24,115 nucleotides of DNA from Chromera velia. Its lineage: Eukaryota > Sar > Chromeraceae. Location: positions 1 to 24,115 of the forward strand of contig JAHBMJ010001967.1 of the NCBI GenBank assembly GCA_018398765.1, given 5' to 3'. Both the position numbers and the translations under genes were made by a program. How positions within the stretch are numbered: the stretch's first letter is position 1; each line of letters begins with the position of its first letter. A model generated the notes under the pieces. The model was not told the origin of the DNA, ran no database searches, and saw nothing but the letters and a program-made list of their open reading frames with translations. Below are positions 11,620 through 22,604 of the stretch, piece by piece.

Positions 11620-14600
11620 ATGCGGTTTGTACTTCTTTTTTGGTTCTTCCGCCGTCTGTCTGGAAGTGCAGACGGAGGAAGGGGTGGTCAAGGCAAAGCC
11701 AGTGATGACAGAGGTATGCCACTCACATTCAAGATGTCCGGCAAAAAAAGGTACGAGGGTTACCCTGTAGTCGAGATGTTGTTGAACACCTTCGAGCCTC
11801 CAAACAGCGAAGTTCGAACAATCAGCTCTTTTGTCGTAGACACAGCTGCTTCCACTACATGGGCTGCTACAAAGCAGTGCCTTCTTTGCAAAAACGTCAC
11901 TGATCCCTCGATAGACTTTCCCAATTGCTACCCCCCTACGTATGTATCCGAACCTATTCCCAACCTCGGAGTTCTGGAGAAGGACAACCCAGATCAGGAA
12001 GTAATCTCCCAACCTTCCAATGTGATCAATTTAGCCGAAGGAGCGATGATTGGAAAAAACCACCGGATCTACTTCCGTCTACCGCGACCGTACAGATGGA
12101 CGCGCTCGACCCTGTTCGCTCTGACACGCATGGCCGATGGTATCAAACCCATTTTCAGTGGGGTTCTGGGTCTGGCCCGATTTGGCGGTTATCCATCCTT
12201 CCTGGATGAGATCTGGAGTCACCTGATTGATTCAGGAATGTTAAACAACCTCCTGATCCCTGCAAGGAAAATGGTCACTTTAACATTCGGATTCCAGAGG
12301 ACCAAACTGTACCCCGCCAGACCCCGAGTTGAATTCCTTTGGACAAACCTGAATGAGACTTTCAGCAATTTCATCCGACCACTCAAGTATGTCTATGAGT
12401 GGTCTACTGGTGCCGCACGGCCTTGGAGCGTGCCCATTGCCTCTGCGCTTTTGATAAAGAAAACCGAAACGGACAAACAGCCAGCAGAGCTTCCGATCAC
12501 CGAAGAACATTCCCCCCTTCTAAATGCTTTCAATAAAAAAAGGCCCATTCAAGGAGGTCGAGCCTTTCTATCATCAGCCAGTAAATTCATCTTCTTTCCA
12601 AAAGAAGTGCCTGACAAAACAAAGGGCCCAACGCCCAGGGAGGAACGTTTCTTTTTTGACTCATTTGTATTCCCCTCCAAGTCGAAGAAACTTACTCCAC
12701 AAGAAGCCGAAGAAACCAAAAGGGAAGCACACGAAAGCGCACAGGCGATATGGGACGTGATGCGCTATCTTCTCTCCCCGTCTAGTACCGCAACGCTAGG
12801 CAGTCTTGGCTGCACTTTCAAGTCCTCTCACGCAGGGCACGAGAGAGAAAACCTTGCGGGAGAGACAGATTTGTCCGCTCAACTCCGGTTGCAATGCCAA
12901 TGCGATCAGATCTTCTGGACCCAAAAGGTCAAATATGACCCCAATCAAAAGGAAGAAGACGGGGTACCCGCGTCCTTCGCGTCCTTCTCTGATGACCTTC
13001 CGGACTGGGGCCGCTTGGTTCTCTCGATAGGGGGGAAGGAGTATGACCTAGGCGTGCGGGACCTATTTTTCCCTGTGAAGGGGGGAAGTGACGGTGCATG
13101 GAAGACGGGCTGACCGTTGAGTTATGAAGAGGTAGGAGAGGGGAAGAAAAGAGCTGTTGTTCCAAAGAGCGATCTGTGTTGGTTCGGTCTGGCTCCGTCT
13201 TCTACTAGCGATTGGGTCCTCGGGGCTCCTTTCTTTAAACGTTGGTCCGTCTTTTTGCAGAAAGACGTTGAGGCATACGACGCGTTTGAAGATGAGACGG
13301 TTGTCGGGTTGAATGGGCATTTTCCTGGGGGGCCTTGTATAAAGAAAGTAGCGGACTTGGAGGGAGCACCGATGCCCACAGGGTGTGAGGCATCAGACGG
13401 GAATTTTGTTTCTAAACAAACGGGTGGTAGAGGGGAGACGGATGAGGAAGGGGGTGAAATGGGAAGGGGAGAGGAAGGGGATGATGGGGAGGAAGAGATG
13501 GACACAGATTATGACGCAGATGATGAAGATAGATGGAAGGTGACGCCTAAACAGACGGGCACAGCAGGAAAGAAGGGGTGCGATCAGGGGGGGGGAGAGG
13601 GAGAGAAGCAGAAAACGAAAAGAGGCTGGTGGATTTTGTTCTCGGTTCTTTTCGTTTTGGTGCTGCTGGGAGGCAGTTTGGCGGCACTCTTCTACTTCCG
13701 TCCTCGGGTGTGTGGGTGATCTGTAGTGCTCTTATATCCTTTTCGTTGCGTTGCTACCATGCACGAGCCCCCTTTGAACGGTTTGTTGGCATCGCATGTA
13801 ATGCTTCTGTTTGGGTCTGCCTGCGTTTGAGTGTCCGCTTGGAGTCACCACTTTCTGTATCGTTTCTTCGCATGCCTGCATGTCCATTTGCAGGACTTTC
13901 TGTTCGCTTGCATGTTTTCTCTGCATGTTTCCGAGGTGAACGCTTCCCCCGCGATGCATTGCTTCTTCGGAGAGTCCCCCCCGCTATGCATTTCTTCTTC
14001 GGAGAGTCAGGAATGAGTGTGTACTGATCTCTCTTGCGTGCGGTCGAGTGCCACCCCTCTCCCTCCCCCCCTCCCTCCCTCCCTCCCTCCCTGTGTTTAT
14101 GTATGGTTCTGCAGAGTTTTGAGGGCATCATCCGTTATGCTGGCGGAAGGCTAGGCTTTCGGGTTTCGTCCTCCTCTCCTGACCCCTCAGACTCTCCAGA
14201 CAACGGTGGATCCCCATCAGGAAAAGAAAAAAAGACCGCCAAAGGAGAGCAGGAGTATGGGGGCCTCCATAGCAATTCCAGTTCCCCTCTAACCAGCGGT
14301 ACCGGCACAGATCAGTCCTCGGTATCTGTCAGCGTCACCAGGGTTGGTCCCGGAAAGAGTAAAACCAAAACCTTTAAGAACGCCAAGAGGGAGAGCGTCT
14401 CGAGGATGCCCCTCTTGCCGACAGTGCGGGAAGAAAGTCAGGTCACTAAGACTGATGCAGCCCCTGACGTTTCTCATCTCCAAAGCCAACAGGCACAAAA
14501 GTCAGGGCTACCGGTCTTGACGGTCACTGCCAGCACCCCATCCGCAACTTCATCTGCTGGAGGGGGTGGGGTGGGAGGGGGAAGGCTCGATGCCCCTGCG

Positions 14601-14852
14601 GCAGGACGGGCTCCTCCACGGGTTTCGGAGGTAGCAGAGCAGGAAGAGGGGCTCCTGCCGACGCACTTTGACTCATGGACTCGGATTCGTATCGGCGATC
14701 GTGAACAGCTGCAGCCGAAGACTCTAGAGGAGAAGAAGAGACTTGCCAAGTTGTCTGTCAGATCAGAGGGTCTGAATCCATTGCGTCCATCGCTTGTGTC
14801 TTCTCAGGGCTCACAGGAGGATTTGATGAGCAACACAATTAAAAAGAAGTAA
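11620..14852 (+). CDS. Membrane-anchored pepsin-like (A1) aspartic-protease-like protein, catalytic motifs altered
   Basis: My model has three exons: 11620-13093, 13130-13707 and 14115-14852, giving 929 aa. It starts with a hydrophobic leader (MRFVLLFWFF). Pepsin-fold landmarks appear in order: FVVDTAASTTWA (Asp74), a CLLC pair after it, FSGVLGLARFGGYPSFLDEIW (about 179-199), PWSVPIASALLI (about 268), FFFDSFVFPSK (Asp347), LSIGGKEYDL, and then WVLGAPFF (about 520), which matches the pepsin W-[IV]-L-G-x-x-F element. An acidic linker, a single transmembrane segment (about 658-681) and a 245-aa low-complexity cytosolic tail follow. Both catalytic triplets are abnormal: DTA for DTG and DSF for D[TS]G. 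It may therefore be a pseudoenzyme. An in-frame TGA at 13111 requires a small intron (36 nt, 13094-13129, or 57 nt, 13075-13131) or is a nonsense change. The last intron (407 nt) is phase 0 with a strong pyrimidine tract. The C-terminal anchor and CxxC recall the plasmepsin V/ASP5 group, but only loosely. Confidence 0.7.
13708..14114 (+). other. Intron 2 of the aspartic-protease-like gene (407 nt)
   Basis: The donor is CGG|GTGTGT. The acceptor is TATGGTTCTGCAG, after a long CCCT-rich pyrimidine tract (14052-14095). It is phase 0 on both sides and contains in-frame stops. Inside is a short duplicated TTCTTCGGAGAGTC (about 13961 and 13995). Confidence 0.65.
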
Positions 14853-16450
14853 CTACGTGACGTGTTTATGAATGTTATATCAAACAGTTTCATACATTAT
14901 ACATTAAATCACTATCTAAGTCACATTCATTTATGAAAAAAAGTAACTTATTACATCTTTTCATTGTATGTTTTTTATGAGCATATGTCGTTAATTATGC
15001 CACTATTACTAGCCTAAAGAAGGCTAGTAGTCAGGCTTAGACTCCCGAGGCTTCAAGCTAGGCTAAGTTTTCCCACTCAAAAACGAAAAAAGGCTAAGCT
15101 AGGCACTCACAAAAAAAAAATAATTTAAGCCCATTCTCGGTACAACTTCTCGCTTAATTTTTTTTTTATCTGACGATGTTAGGTGACAAACAACTGTTGT
15201 TCAAGTGTTGCATGACTGTTGTCTTGGTGTTGTACAAGTGTTGCTTCGGTGTTGCGCAAAAAAAAATAATAATTTAAGCCAATTCTAGTTTACTTTTTTT
15301 TTTTGCTGTGATACGCCTAGCTGACAAAACTAGTCATAAAAGCTTAGCTAGCACTATAGCAAAGTCTAGGCTAGGGTCTAAGGCAAGGTACCCTATAAAG
15401 CACTACAAAATATAGCATATACTACTAGGTATACTACCTTCTTAGTGACCAGGTTTGATTTGATAGATTTGGATTTAATTTGATTTGATTTGAGGTTCAT
15501 AGCCAGATTTGAGTCAAGCATTTGACCAAATTTCAAATTTAAGGTTAGATTGGAGACCAAACTTTATTGTTTCCCTAATATAATCTTAATAGGCAAGCTC
15601 TCTCAGATTCTTTACTTGAAAGTTTAAAATTTTACTCACAAAAACTCCTAGAACAAATCAAATTTTTTAGTAATTTTAGGCTTTTAATAGCTTTTAACCA
15701 GAGTTGTAAAATGATTAGCATATGATTGGCTGAGCCATTGGCTTAGCTAGCCAAAGGTTATTTTTTAGCTTAGCTAATATCAGTGCTAATTAGTGCTAAA
15801 AGTGTAAAGGCACTACTACTAGAGTGCATATTGGTCACTGTTTGTTGCTTCTTTTGGTAAGTCATTCTATGTTTTTGAGTGAAAAAGATAAGGTTAGATG
15901 CGGAACAAAACTTATTTTGCCTCTGCAAAGGCCTATGTCCTTTAGGGCATAGGTCTTTGCAGAGGCGGGGGGGGGTCCAGGAGGGGGAGGGGGCAAAAGC
16001 TCCCCCCTGCTCCTTAAAAAAAAAAGTTTTTTAGGGGTCATTTTCCCTTAGAAAACAAGCTTTTTTGTAGATGAATTTTGATTTAGCATCATAAGAAACA
16101 TGTTTGAGTGTTTGGCTAACTTCAGCCAATCAGCTAGCCAAAGGCTCTTTTTTAGCTTAACTTTAGTGCTAAATCAATTTAACATCTCTGCTTTTAACTG
16201 TCATTAAAGATTTAAAATTTATACAACATGTTAAAAAAAATTTATAATATCTTTTTTAGAGAATCGTCCGTGAAATACTTTATTTTTTAAAGACATGTTG
16301 GTATTATAAGAAGTAAAGGGGGGGGTCCGCCCCCCAGGGCACAGATTTGAGATTAAAAATCAGATTTGATCTAGATTTGATAATAGTGTCAAAACAAACC
16401 ACATCAGAGCTACAGATTTGAATCATTTGATTTGAAGTTAAGCCCAACTT
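14853..16450. other. AT-rich non-coding region with dispersed repeats
   Basis: No gene is seen. It holds A- and T-runs, GATTTGATTT-type repeats (15455-15495 and 16345-16450), and scattered CTAGCTTAGCCT-like words. A direct repeat containing GCTAGCCAAAGG and a T-run is at about 15755-15780 and 16132-16160. A long hairpin is at 15919-15966, followed by G-runs. A second G-run/C-run palindrome is at 16317-16337. Confidence 0.7.
15919..15966. repeat. Near-perfect 22-bp hairpin with TTTA loop
   Basis: Arms 15919-15940 and 15945-15966 are inverted repeats differing at two positions. Both differences become G-U wobbles if transcribed in the plus direction, so all 22 positions can pair in RNA. Confidence 0.85.
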
Positions 16451-17020
16451 CAAATCAAATTAAAGCAAACCTGCAGAGAGAATGGAGGGATGCTTGGATA
16501 GATAGAGAAGGCTCCGAGAAGCAGCCAACCACTTGTGTACGCCTACACCACCCTTTTCGTAGAAGATTCTTCCTTGAGAAAACACAATAAAATTTACATA
16601 TGAGTTCTAGGCTGGGCTTTTTGTATTTGCAACTTACTTGAATCAAAAAGTCATAATCCAGCACATTAGAGACAAGGTCAGGACAATGTCCACTCATTGA
16701 AAGGGAAAGATTTTCGATGCATCTGATTCAGGCGTTGGAAATTAAAGACAAAAGTGCATTCTATATATCTTGGTGAATGACGACTGAGTGGAGGTGGTAA
16801 GTGAACTCTCCCTCAACAGCATTGACCTCAATCATTTTCAGAATCTAGACATGTCTTCCGTCCTGCAAAAGAGCAAACAAATGCAACATGGAAGTCGCTT
16901 TTTAGAGTGGAAAGCGGTGGAAAGAGGTCAAGCTGTTCTAGCCGCATCATGAACGAGCAAGAGGAAAAGCTATGAACCGATAGTCAGCGAGAGGCTTTGT
17001 GGGTCGGCATGCTTTGCAAG
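16451..17020. other. Region with splice-like signals on both strands, no firm gene
   Basis: On the plus strand, 16797-16841 is a textbook 45-nt intron shape (GTAAGT, ATTGAC, pyrimidines, TTTCAG). On the minus strand, a short open stretch ending ...DYDFLIQ is followed by the donor GTAAGT at 16632-16637. Reading frames on both sides are short, so I cannot choose a coding strand. It may be a 3' UTR, a spliced non-coding RNA or small exons. Confidence 0.35.
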
Positions 17021-17718
17021 TCATAACAGCGAACTGAGCGAAGGAATATGATCTTCTGTGTGATACAGAAACTCTTTCATTAAAACATTTGAAGGCAACC
17101 TACGCAACAGCTCGAAGCCACACAAAATGTCAATATTATATATATAACGGACCTTCTTGTAGACTGTCATCGCTTCATCAAAGGTTCTTCTTTTCAGAAG
17201 GAGGGTGAGTACAGGGGCAACGCTGGAAAAGAGAGTGGTCGATGTTCTTTTTGCCTCATTATCCTGCTTGTCGACTTCCACCGCTTCTAAAAACAATGAG
17301 ACACAGTCGCTTAGGCTCAGTTCCTCATTGCCTTGAGGCATTCCCATCTCTATGACCCTCTTCAACTGGTCTGTCCCAGACTTGTACACCTCTCGCCCCT
17401 CTTGCTCGACCCCCCTGGTTTTTTTTTGCAGGGTTGTGTTCATAAGTTGCAGCAGACGGGCCCACTCCTCCACGGTGGTTCCCTGAATAACCAGATGCAA
17501 AAAGAGCACACAAGAGCAGTGAAAACATCTTGTAGCAGAGCTCCAGCAACTTAGTTGTCCGGTCGACATACAAAGCCATGCGGAACATCCACCGAGTCCT
17601 CAAACTTCTTCATATCAAGCAAACCACAAACACTAAGAATACACTATCATACACACCTTACAGGGAATGCTTGGTCAGATGCAGAAAGAGTGAGACACCA
17701 TCAAACAGTACATCGGTC
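17021..17718 (-). CDS. Unrecognised multi-exon gene B (partial model)
   Basis: Exons in minus order are 17718-17662, 17632-17572, 17482-17153 and 17110-17021. The last intron (42 nt) could also be read through in frame. The acceptor at 17719 follows a long pyrimidine tract and ends TCTAG. Donors are GTAAGG, GTATGT and GTCCGT, and phases agree at every junction. The model ends at TGA (17021-17023). The translated part starts ...TDVLFDGVSLFLHLTKHS and passes through VEEWARLLQLMN. It contains helix-rich sequence such as SLFLEAVEVDKQDNE and TFDEAMTVYKK, which looks like an alpha-helical repeat protein, but I do not recognise a family. The 5' exon or exons are missing. They could lie in gene A if an alternative donor in its last exon (AG|GTTTCA, 18039-18044) is used. 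Confidence 0.4.
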
Positions 17719-17883
17719 CTAGACATTGGCCGTACAAAGAGAGCGGCAAACAGGAAGAAAGAGGGATAGAAAAAGGGATAGGGGAGGCACGGCACATGAG
17801 GATGAAGGTGTCACAGTACCAAGGACAGACTGTGCAGACAGACAAAGGGACTTTTAAGAATGTCTTTTCTCATTGACAACCGC

Positions 17884-17951
17884 TGACGTCACTTTGCATG
17901 CAGCTTTGCCAATCAAATTTATTGGCTCATTGGTCCTTCTTCAATTGGCCG
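17884..17951 (-). promoter_or_regulatory. TGACGTCA plus CCAAT-like boxes, possible promoter of gene B
   Basis: A perfect TGACGTCA palindrome at 17884-17891 is followed by CCAAT/ATTGG words near 17909, 17921, 17930 and 17944. It lies about 170-230 bp upstream of the first gene B exon in the minus direction, just past and overlapping the end of gene A. A TATATAAG word at 18016-18023 falls inside gene A coding sequence and may be accidental. Confidence 0.3.
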
Positions 17952-19263
17952 TTCATTATCCGGAAAGCTGAACGAGTGTTCCGTGTCAATACCGACCTCC
18001 AGAACATTTTCCTCATATATAAGCTCCACCAAGGCGTGAAACCTTTCATCTGCATCTTGTTGCTTTGTTAGCGGCCAGCTCTTTCACTCACAGATCTTTC
18101 TTTGCAGGGCCTCTGCGGATGCAGGGCCCCGCCCTCCCTCCAGGAGAGACAACAAAACATCCTGAAGGCGGACGTCGCTATATGTCGCTGTGCTGGGCTT
18201 GCGCGGTAGTTCAAAGACTACCTATACGACCCTGCCAATCGACAGAATGGAGACGAGAAGAGAATTCAACCAGCATAGGTTATTTGCCGGAAATTCTCCA
18301 TTCTAAAAGCCCCTGATGTCAACTTTAAATTTGCGCCCTTTTTGTAGTCACCTGCATGGAAAATTCAGCGCAGGGGGACAGTAGAAAGAAGAAAACATTC
18401 AAAAGACACGAATGTTGCAGAGAAGGTTGGGAAAAAAAGAAGGAAAGAAAAAACGAGTGGAGAGATCGACTATGAAAGTAAAAAAGGAATGAATGAACCA
18501 AACCATCGAATGATACATGTGCATAAAAAACGATCAATAATGGGAGGGAAATCAAAAGATCTGAGGTACAGAAAGAGGGAAAATATGGCTACTTCTTTCT
18601 TTGTGCTGCATGTAGGATGACGTATTACCGTGTTCACCCACAAATGAAAGAAAAGCCGGAACCTCTTCAGCTTGACAAAGAATGCAAAAAGCTGTATGTA
18701 ATCCTTCGTCTATATATATCAGACGGTTATCTGAGATCTGAGGATTTTTTCAGCATATATTAATTTTGATAGGAAAAACGGGAGATTCGCACATGTTAGA
18801 TCGTTTTCTTCTACAAAACTCCACAGGAAAGTATATGAAGGTACACTGGACTGACCCTTGGTTTCAGCTTCTCTTTTGGTCATCTTACAACAGTCGCCAA
18901 CAGGGTATGCAAACAACGGGATTATGTCTGTCGTTCTCTCCAGTGTGCCGCAGTATGCACACCTGAAGACGCGATTCTGCGTGGCTTCAAGTGGTCTATA
19001 CAAATCGATCACAAGTAGAAGATTTTTGTTAACCTGGTTCATTCAATTCCTGTCAGTAATGTACAAAACAGTCTCACGTACAAAGAGTTCTCTGGTGTGT
19101 CGTACAAACAATACGTCTGCGACGATGTAGATGGGAGAGCAAAACAAAGATGGGACTGGCAAATCCAGAGAGCGTACGCTGTAGTTAAGGAAACTTTGGA
19201 GTCACAGACTGGCCATATGACTAGGTAGGATGCATATCGGTCCGAAACAGGACTAGATAGACA
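17919..19263 (-). CDS. Unrecognised multi-exon gene A (3' part)
   Basis: Exons in minus order are 19263-19078, 19033-18889, 18691-18629, 18351-18271, 18217-18092 and 18055-17919 (TAA at 17919-17921). Introns are 44, 197, 277, 53 and 36 nt. Each has GT...AG ends, and phases match throughout (0, 1, 1, 1, 1), which is unlikely by chance. Readable segments include LLLVIDLYRPLEA, FRCAYCGTLERTTDIIP (one CxxC), EEVPAFLSFVGEHGDYKKG, SDVRLQDVLLSLLEGG and ALVELIYEENVLEVGIDTEH. An acceptor six bases further on (…GATGCAG) would make the last intron 42 nt and drop two residues. The 5' end is not resolved; nothing convincing is visible upstream of 19264. I cannot name a family. Coding status is likely, function unknown. 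Confidence 0.5.
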
Positions 19264-20597
19264 CTAAATAAAGAGAGAACAATTAAAACACTCATTTATA
19301 ATGTGTGATATCGTTTGCATAAATCTACAAAATGGCTGCAGGCATGCATGCATGCATAGAAGACGAAGCGTAGCTTGTGCATGGATTGGATCGAGTGAAG
19401 CCGTACGTGTGACGTACGTTAATTTAATCGCGACTTTTAAAAAAAGGAAATTAAGAAAAACGAAAAAAAATCTGACCGTAAATACAGTCCGCTGCCCAGC
19501 CCTTGCAGCACTAACTTACCACCAAGGTGGCAAGGCCGCCGGCTGCAAACGTCATGCAAATCTATCCCGGGCGAGCGGAAAAAGATATGCGTCAAGTACC
19601 ACGCACTAAGACTGTTGTTGATTAACTAATAACGTTTCAGTATAACAGGATCGATTGCAGCAATGCAGGCCCCTAGAGATGATGAGGACTGGGCTTAAGC
19701 CCCTAAGCAGGCCTAGCATTTGCATCTTACAAAAACGACCACGCGCGTCTTATATGGTCGTTCAGCCTTTAGCTTCAGTCTAAGCTGTGGAGAGTTGTGG
19801 TTGTTCATATTCATGCGGAAGCAGGCTAAGCTGCGGCGGCTTGCTCCTTTTGTTTACAACTGCGCATGCATGGGTTGCCATTTATCTCTGGTTTCGGAGA
19901 CCTTACGAGGCTTAATCATAATTAAGCAAGTAAGTAAGTATATGTAAAAAAAAATAATTCCTGCACTGCCTGGCTGAGCTGGAATCCATTAATTCAAATA
20001 ATTGTGACTATCCACTCCCCGGTGCAAGTACATCTGAACTCTTCATCCGTAATGTCATTCGATCGCTTCTACGCTCGCATCCAGTCTGTCTCTTTGATGC
20101 CTGTTTCCCTATTCTAGAAAGTGATTAACTGATCAATTCCACCGGCGACTTAACAAACAACAACCATGCATATATATGTGCCGCCCGGGAGTTTAGCGCT
20201 CCAACTGGGGTTAGACATCCTCTAACTAACTAACTAACTAACTAATAATTATATTGTTTATATGATTGGTAATGATTGGTATAATTCTTTTAAAAACTAA
20301 ATTAAATATCATAACGATGCGGTTTTATGGTACTTTGCGGCCTATATACACTGCGAGGCTGATCAAACTCGCAACTGTTATCAGTCTGTTGAACATAGAG
20401 ACTTTCAAGACATAGTTCGCGCCTGCGGTGCAGACTTTCAAAGCGATCTGTCAGAACAAAAAAAAAATTAATTAAGTGACTTGTAGTATCAGAGAGTCAG
20501 CATATCTATTTTTCTTTCAGATTTTTTTCTTTTTTGTGTGTGTATAATAAAATAATAAAAGCTCGTAGTTCAGTTTATGGTGGAACTGGACCTTCAA
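19264..20597. other. Intergenic region
   Basis: No gene is supported. Visible are GCATGCATGCATGC at about 19341-19354, several GGCTAAGCTG/CCTAAGC words (about 19685-19835) like those at 15000-15100 and 15330-15380, a (CTAA)n run at 20222-20245, and A/T-rich DNA. Short open frames at 19301-19609 and 19720-19947 have no protein-like features. Confidence 0.6.
20222..20245 (+). repeat. (CTAA)n microsatellite
   Basis: About six perfect 4-bp repeats end in TAATAATT. Confidence 0.9.
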
Positions 20598-20744
20598 TCA
20601 ATGGTACATACAGATGAAAGGTTTTTTGTTTTTGTGCTTCTGAAATATATCAACAATTATACGCTCTTTCCATTCAACTACACTCAACAACCGATCAACC
20701 AAAGTTTGAGACTCTACTAGATCAAATCGAAAGTTTCGATTCCT
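20598..20744 (-). CDS. Possible terminal exon of an unknown gene
   Basis: On the minus strand an acceptor-like GCATGCATGCAG at 20745 is followed by 48 codons and TGA (20598-20600). The segment reads NRNFRFDLVESQTLVDRLL and VEWKERIIVDIFQKHKNKK, which is amphipathic and protein-like. The frame stays open upstream to 20963, so the acceptor is not proven. No family is recognised. It lies downstream of fabH on the same strand and might instead be fabH 3' sequence. Confidence 0.25.
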   Translation of the reverse strand, partial: RNRNFRFDLVESQTLVDRLLSVVEWKERIIVDIFQKHKNKKPFICMYH

Positions 20745-20972
20745 CTGCATGCATGCCCTATCATTTAACCTTTTCTTCGCCTCAAGTGAACAAAGAATTT
20801 TACAACCCTTGTATGGCTCTCTCTCTCTCTCACTCACTTTCCATTCATACTGGATGCAGGGGACTTGAATCAAATCTTGCGGATCGCTCCGAGTCCCCTT
20901 CGACAAAACTTGGTGCATCGTCAACTTTTTCTGTCTCTCTCCCTCATCGTAGTAGGTACACAATCACAAAAA

Positions 20973-21000
20973 CCGACAGACAGACAGACAGACAGACAGA
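20973..21000 (+). repeat. (GACA)n microsatellite
   Basis: Six to seven tandem GACA units run into a GAGA stretch, just downstream of the fabH stop codon. Confidence 0.9.
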
Positions 21001-21202
21001 GAGAGAGACGAACAAACAGACAAAGAATCGAAATACAGTTCATTGAACCAGCATCAGTCACAGGAACAAACAAAGAATGAAACAATATTGAACGCCCGAT
21101 TTCTCCATTCCTCCATTTCAGCATCCATCTGTCAAAAAGCCAGAACGCCAATTTTGAGGAGCCAACATTGAGACAGTCACTCAACCAACCAGCTGCCCCT
21201 TG

Positions 21203-22520
21203 TCACCAACGAACAACCGCACTGCCCCATGAGAGCCCGGCTCCAAACCCAGCCATCGCAATCACGTCTCCTTTTTTCACTTTCCCCTCACGCACCGCCT
21301 GCTCGAGTGCGACTGGAATGGAGGCGCTTGAAGTGTTACCGAACTCATCGAGGTTCGACAGAATTTTGGAGGCGGGGAGGCCCAGTCTGTCGGCCACTGC
21401 CTCCATGATCCGGTAATTCGCCTGCGTGCAGATGAAATAAAAGACGTGCTTTCAGTCTATTGAATCTGTGTCGTCGTGATCATTTCTACTCTGATGGGCT
21501 CACAAGTTGGCATACGCTGACACACACAAACACAAACACACACACACACACACACACACGCACATACACGCACATACACGCACAGAGACACGCACACACA
21601 CACCATACATACGTTCGTACAAGAGAGAGAGAAAAGGGCGGGCGGGCAGGCTCGCAGGCAGACTATGTATTCTGTGTCTTCTTTCTTTTCCTTTCTTTCG
21701 GAGAGACAGACAGACTGGCAGAAAGACAGAGCAATTACTCTTTCCTCATTTCACACACAACAGCCAACAAAAGACATTTCTCTTTCTTCTTCTCCTCTTG
21801 CTTTCTTTCTCACCTATTGCGAGTCCGACTGCGACCTTCAAGACAGGCAGACTACATAACTTCTTTTTTCCTTTTCGTTTCTTTTCCCTTTGAAACACAC
21901 AACAAAGCAGAAAAGAAATCATACAACAGACAGAGAGAACAAGAGCGATAGTCACACAGGCAATGTCTTTTTCCTTCCGTCTCTTTCTTTTCGCTTACAC
22001 AACCGACAGAGAAGGAAGGGGGAAAAAGGAAGGAGAGGCAGAGGAAAAGAGTGCGACAGAGACAGAAAGGAGAGGAGAGGAGAGGAGAGGGGAGAAGAGA
22101 AGAGGAGAGGAGAGAGGCAGGCAAGCAAGCAGAACGAGAGAGAGAGAGAAACAGAGACAAAGACAGAGAAGAGGTGTGCTTTCGTTTCACCAGAGCCCCT
22201 GGAAAAGAAAGAAATCTCTTTCATCCCTCTGTCACGAATCTTTGCCTGCTCCCTTGTACATACAAGTCTACGACTGTTCAGTAGTGTGGACAGATCAATT
22301 GTGAGCCTCTCCTTCCAGCGACACACAGGATCTCTATCACACGCAAACTCTCTCTCCCTCCCCCCCTCTCTCCTCTCTCTCTCTCTCTAACTCTCTCTCT
22401 CTCTCTGTGTGTGGTGGTGTCTGTGGGGAGACATGTACGCAGACGCAGAAGCAGGCCCAGAAGCAGACCCAGAGGCAGACACAGACGCAGACACACAGAC
22501 ACACAGACGCAGACACACAG

Positions 22521-22604
<84 letters not shown>

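Noticed and set aside
16795-16866. Ubiquitin-hydrolase-like fragment on the minus strand (EFTYHLHSVVIHQD)
   Set aside because: It recalls the His-box region of USP enzymes, but the essential Gly-His-Tyr does not follow, and no other USP motif is seen nearby.
18065-18316. 83-aa plus-strand ORF downstream of TATATAAG
   Set aside because: It is antisense to minus-strand exons that are phase-consistent and more protein-like.
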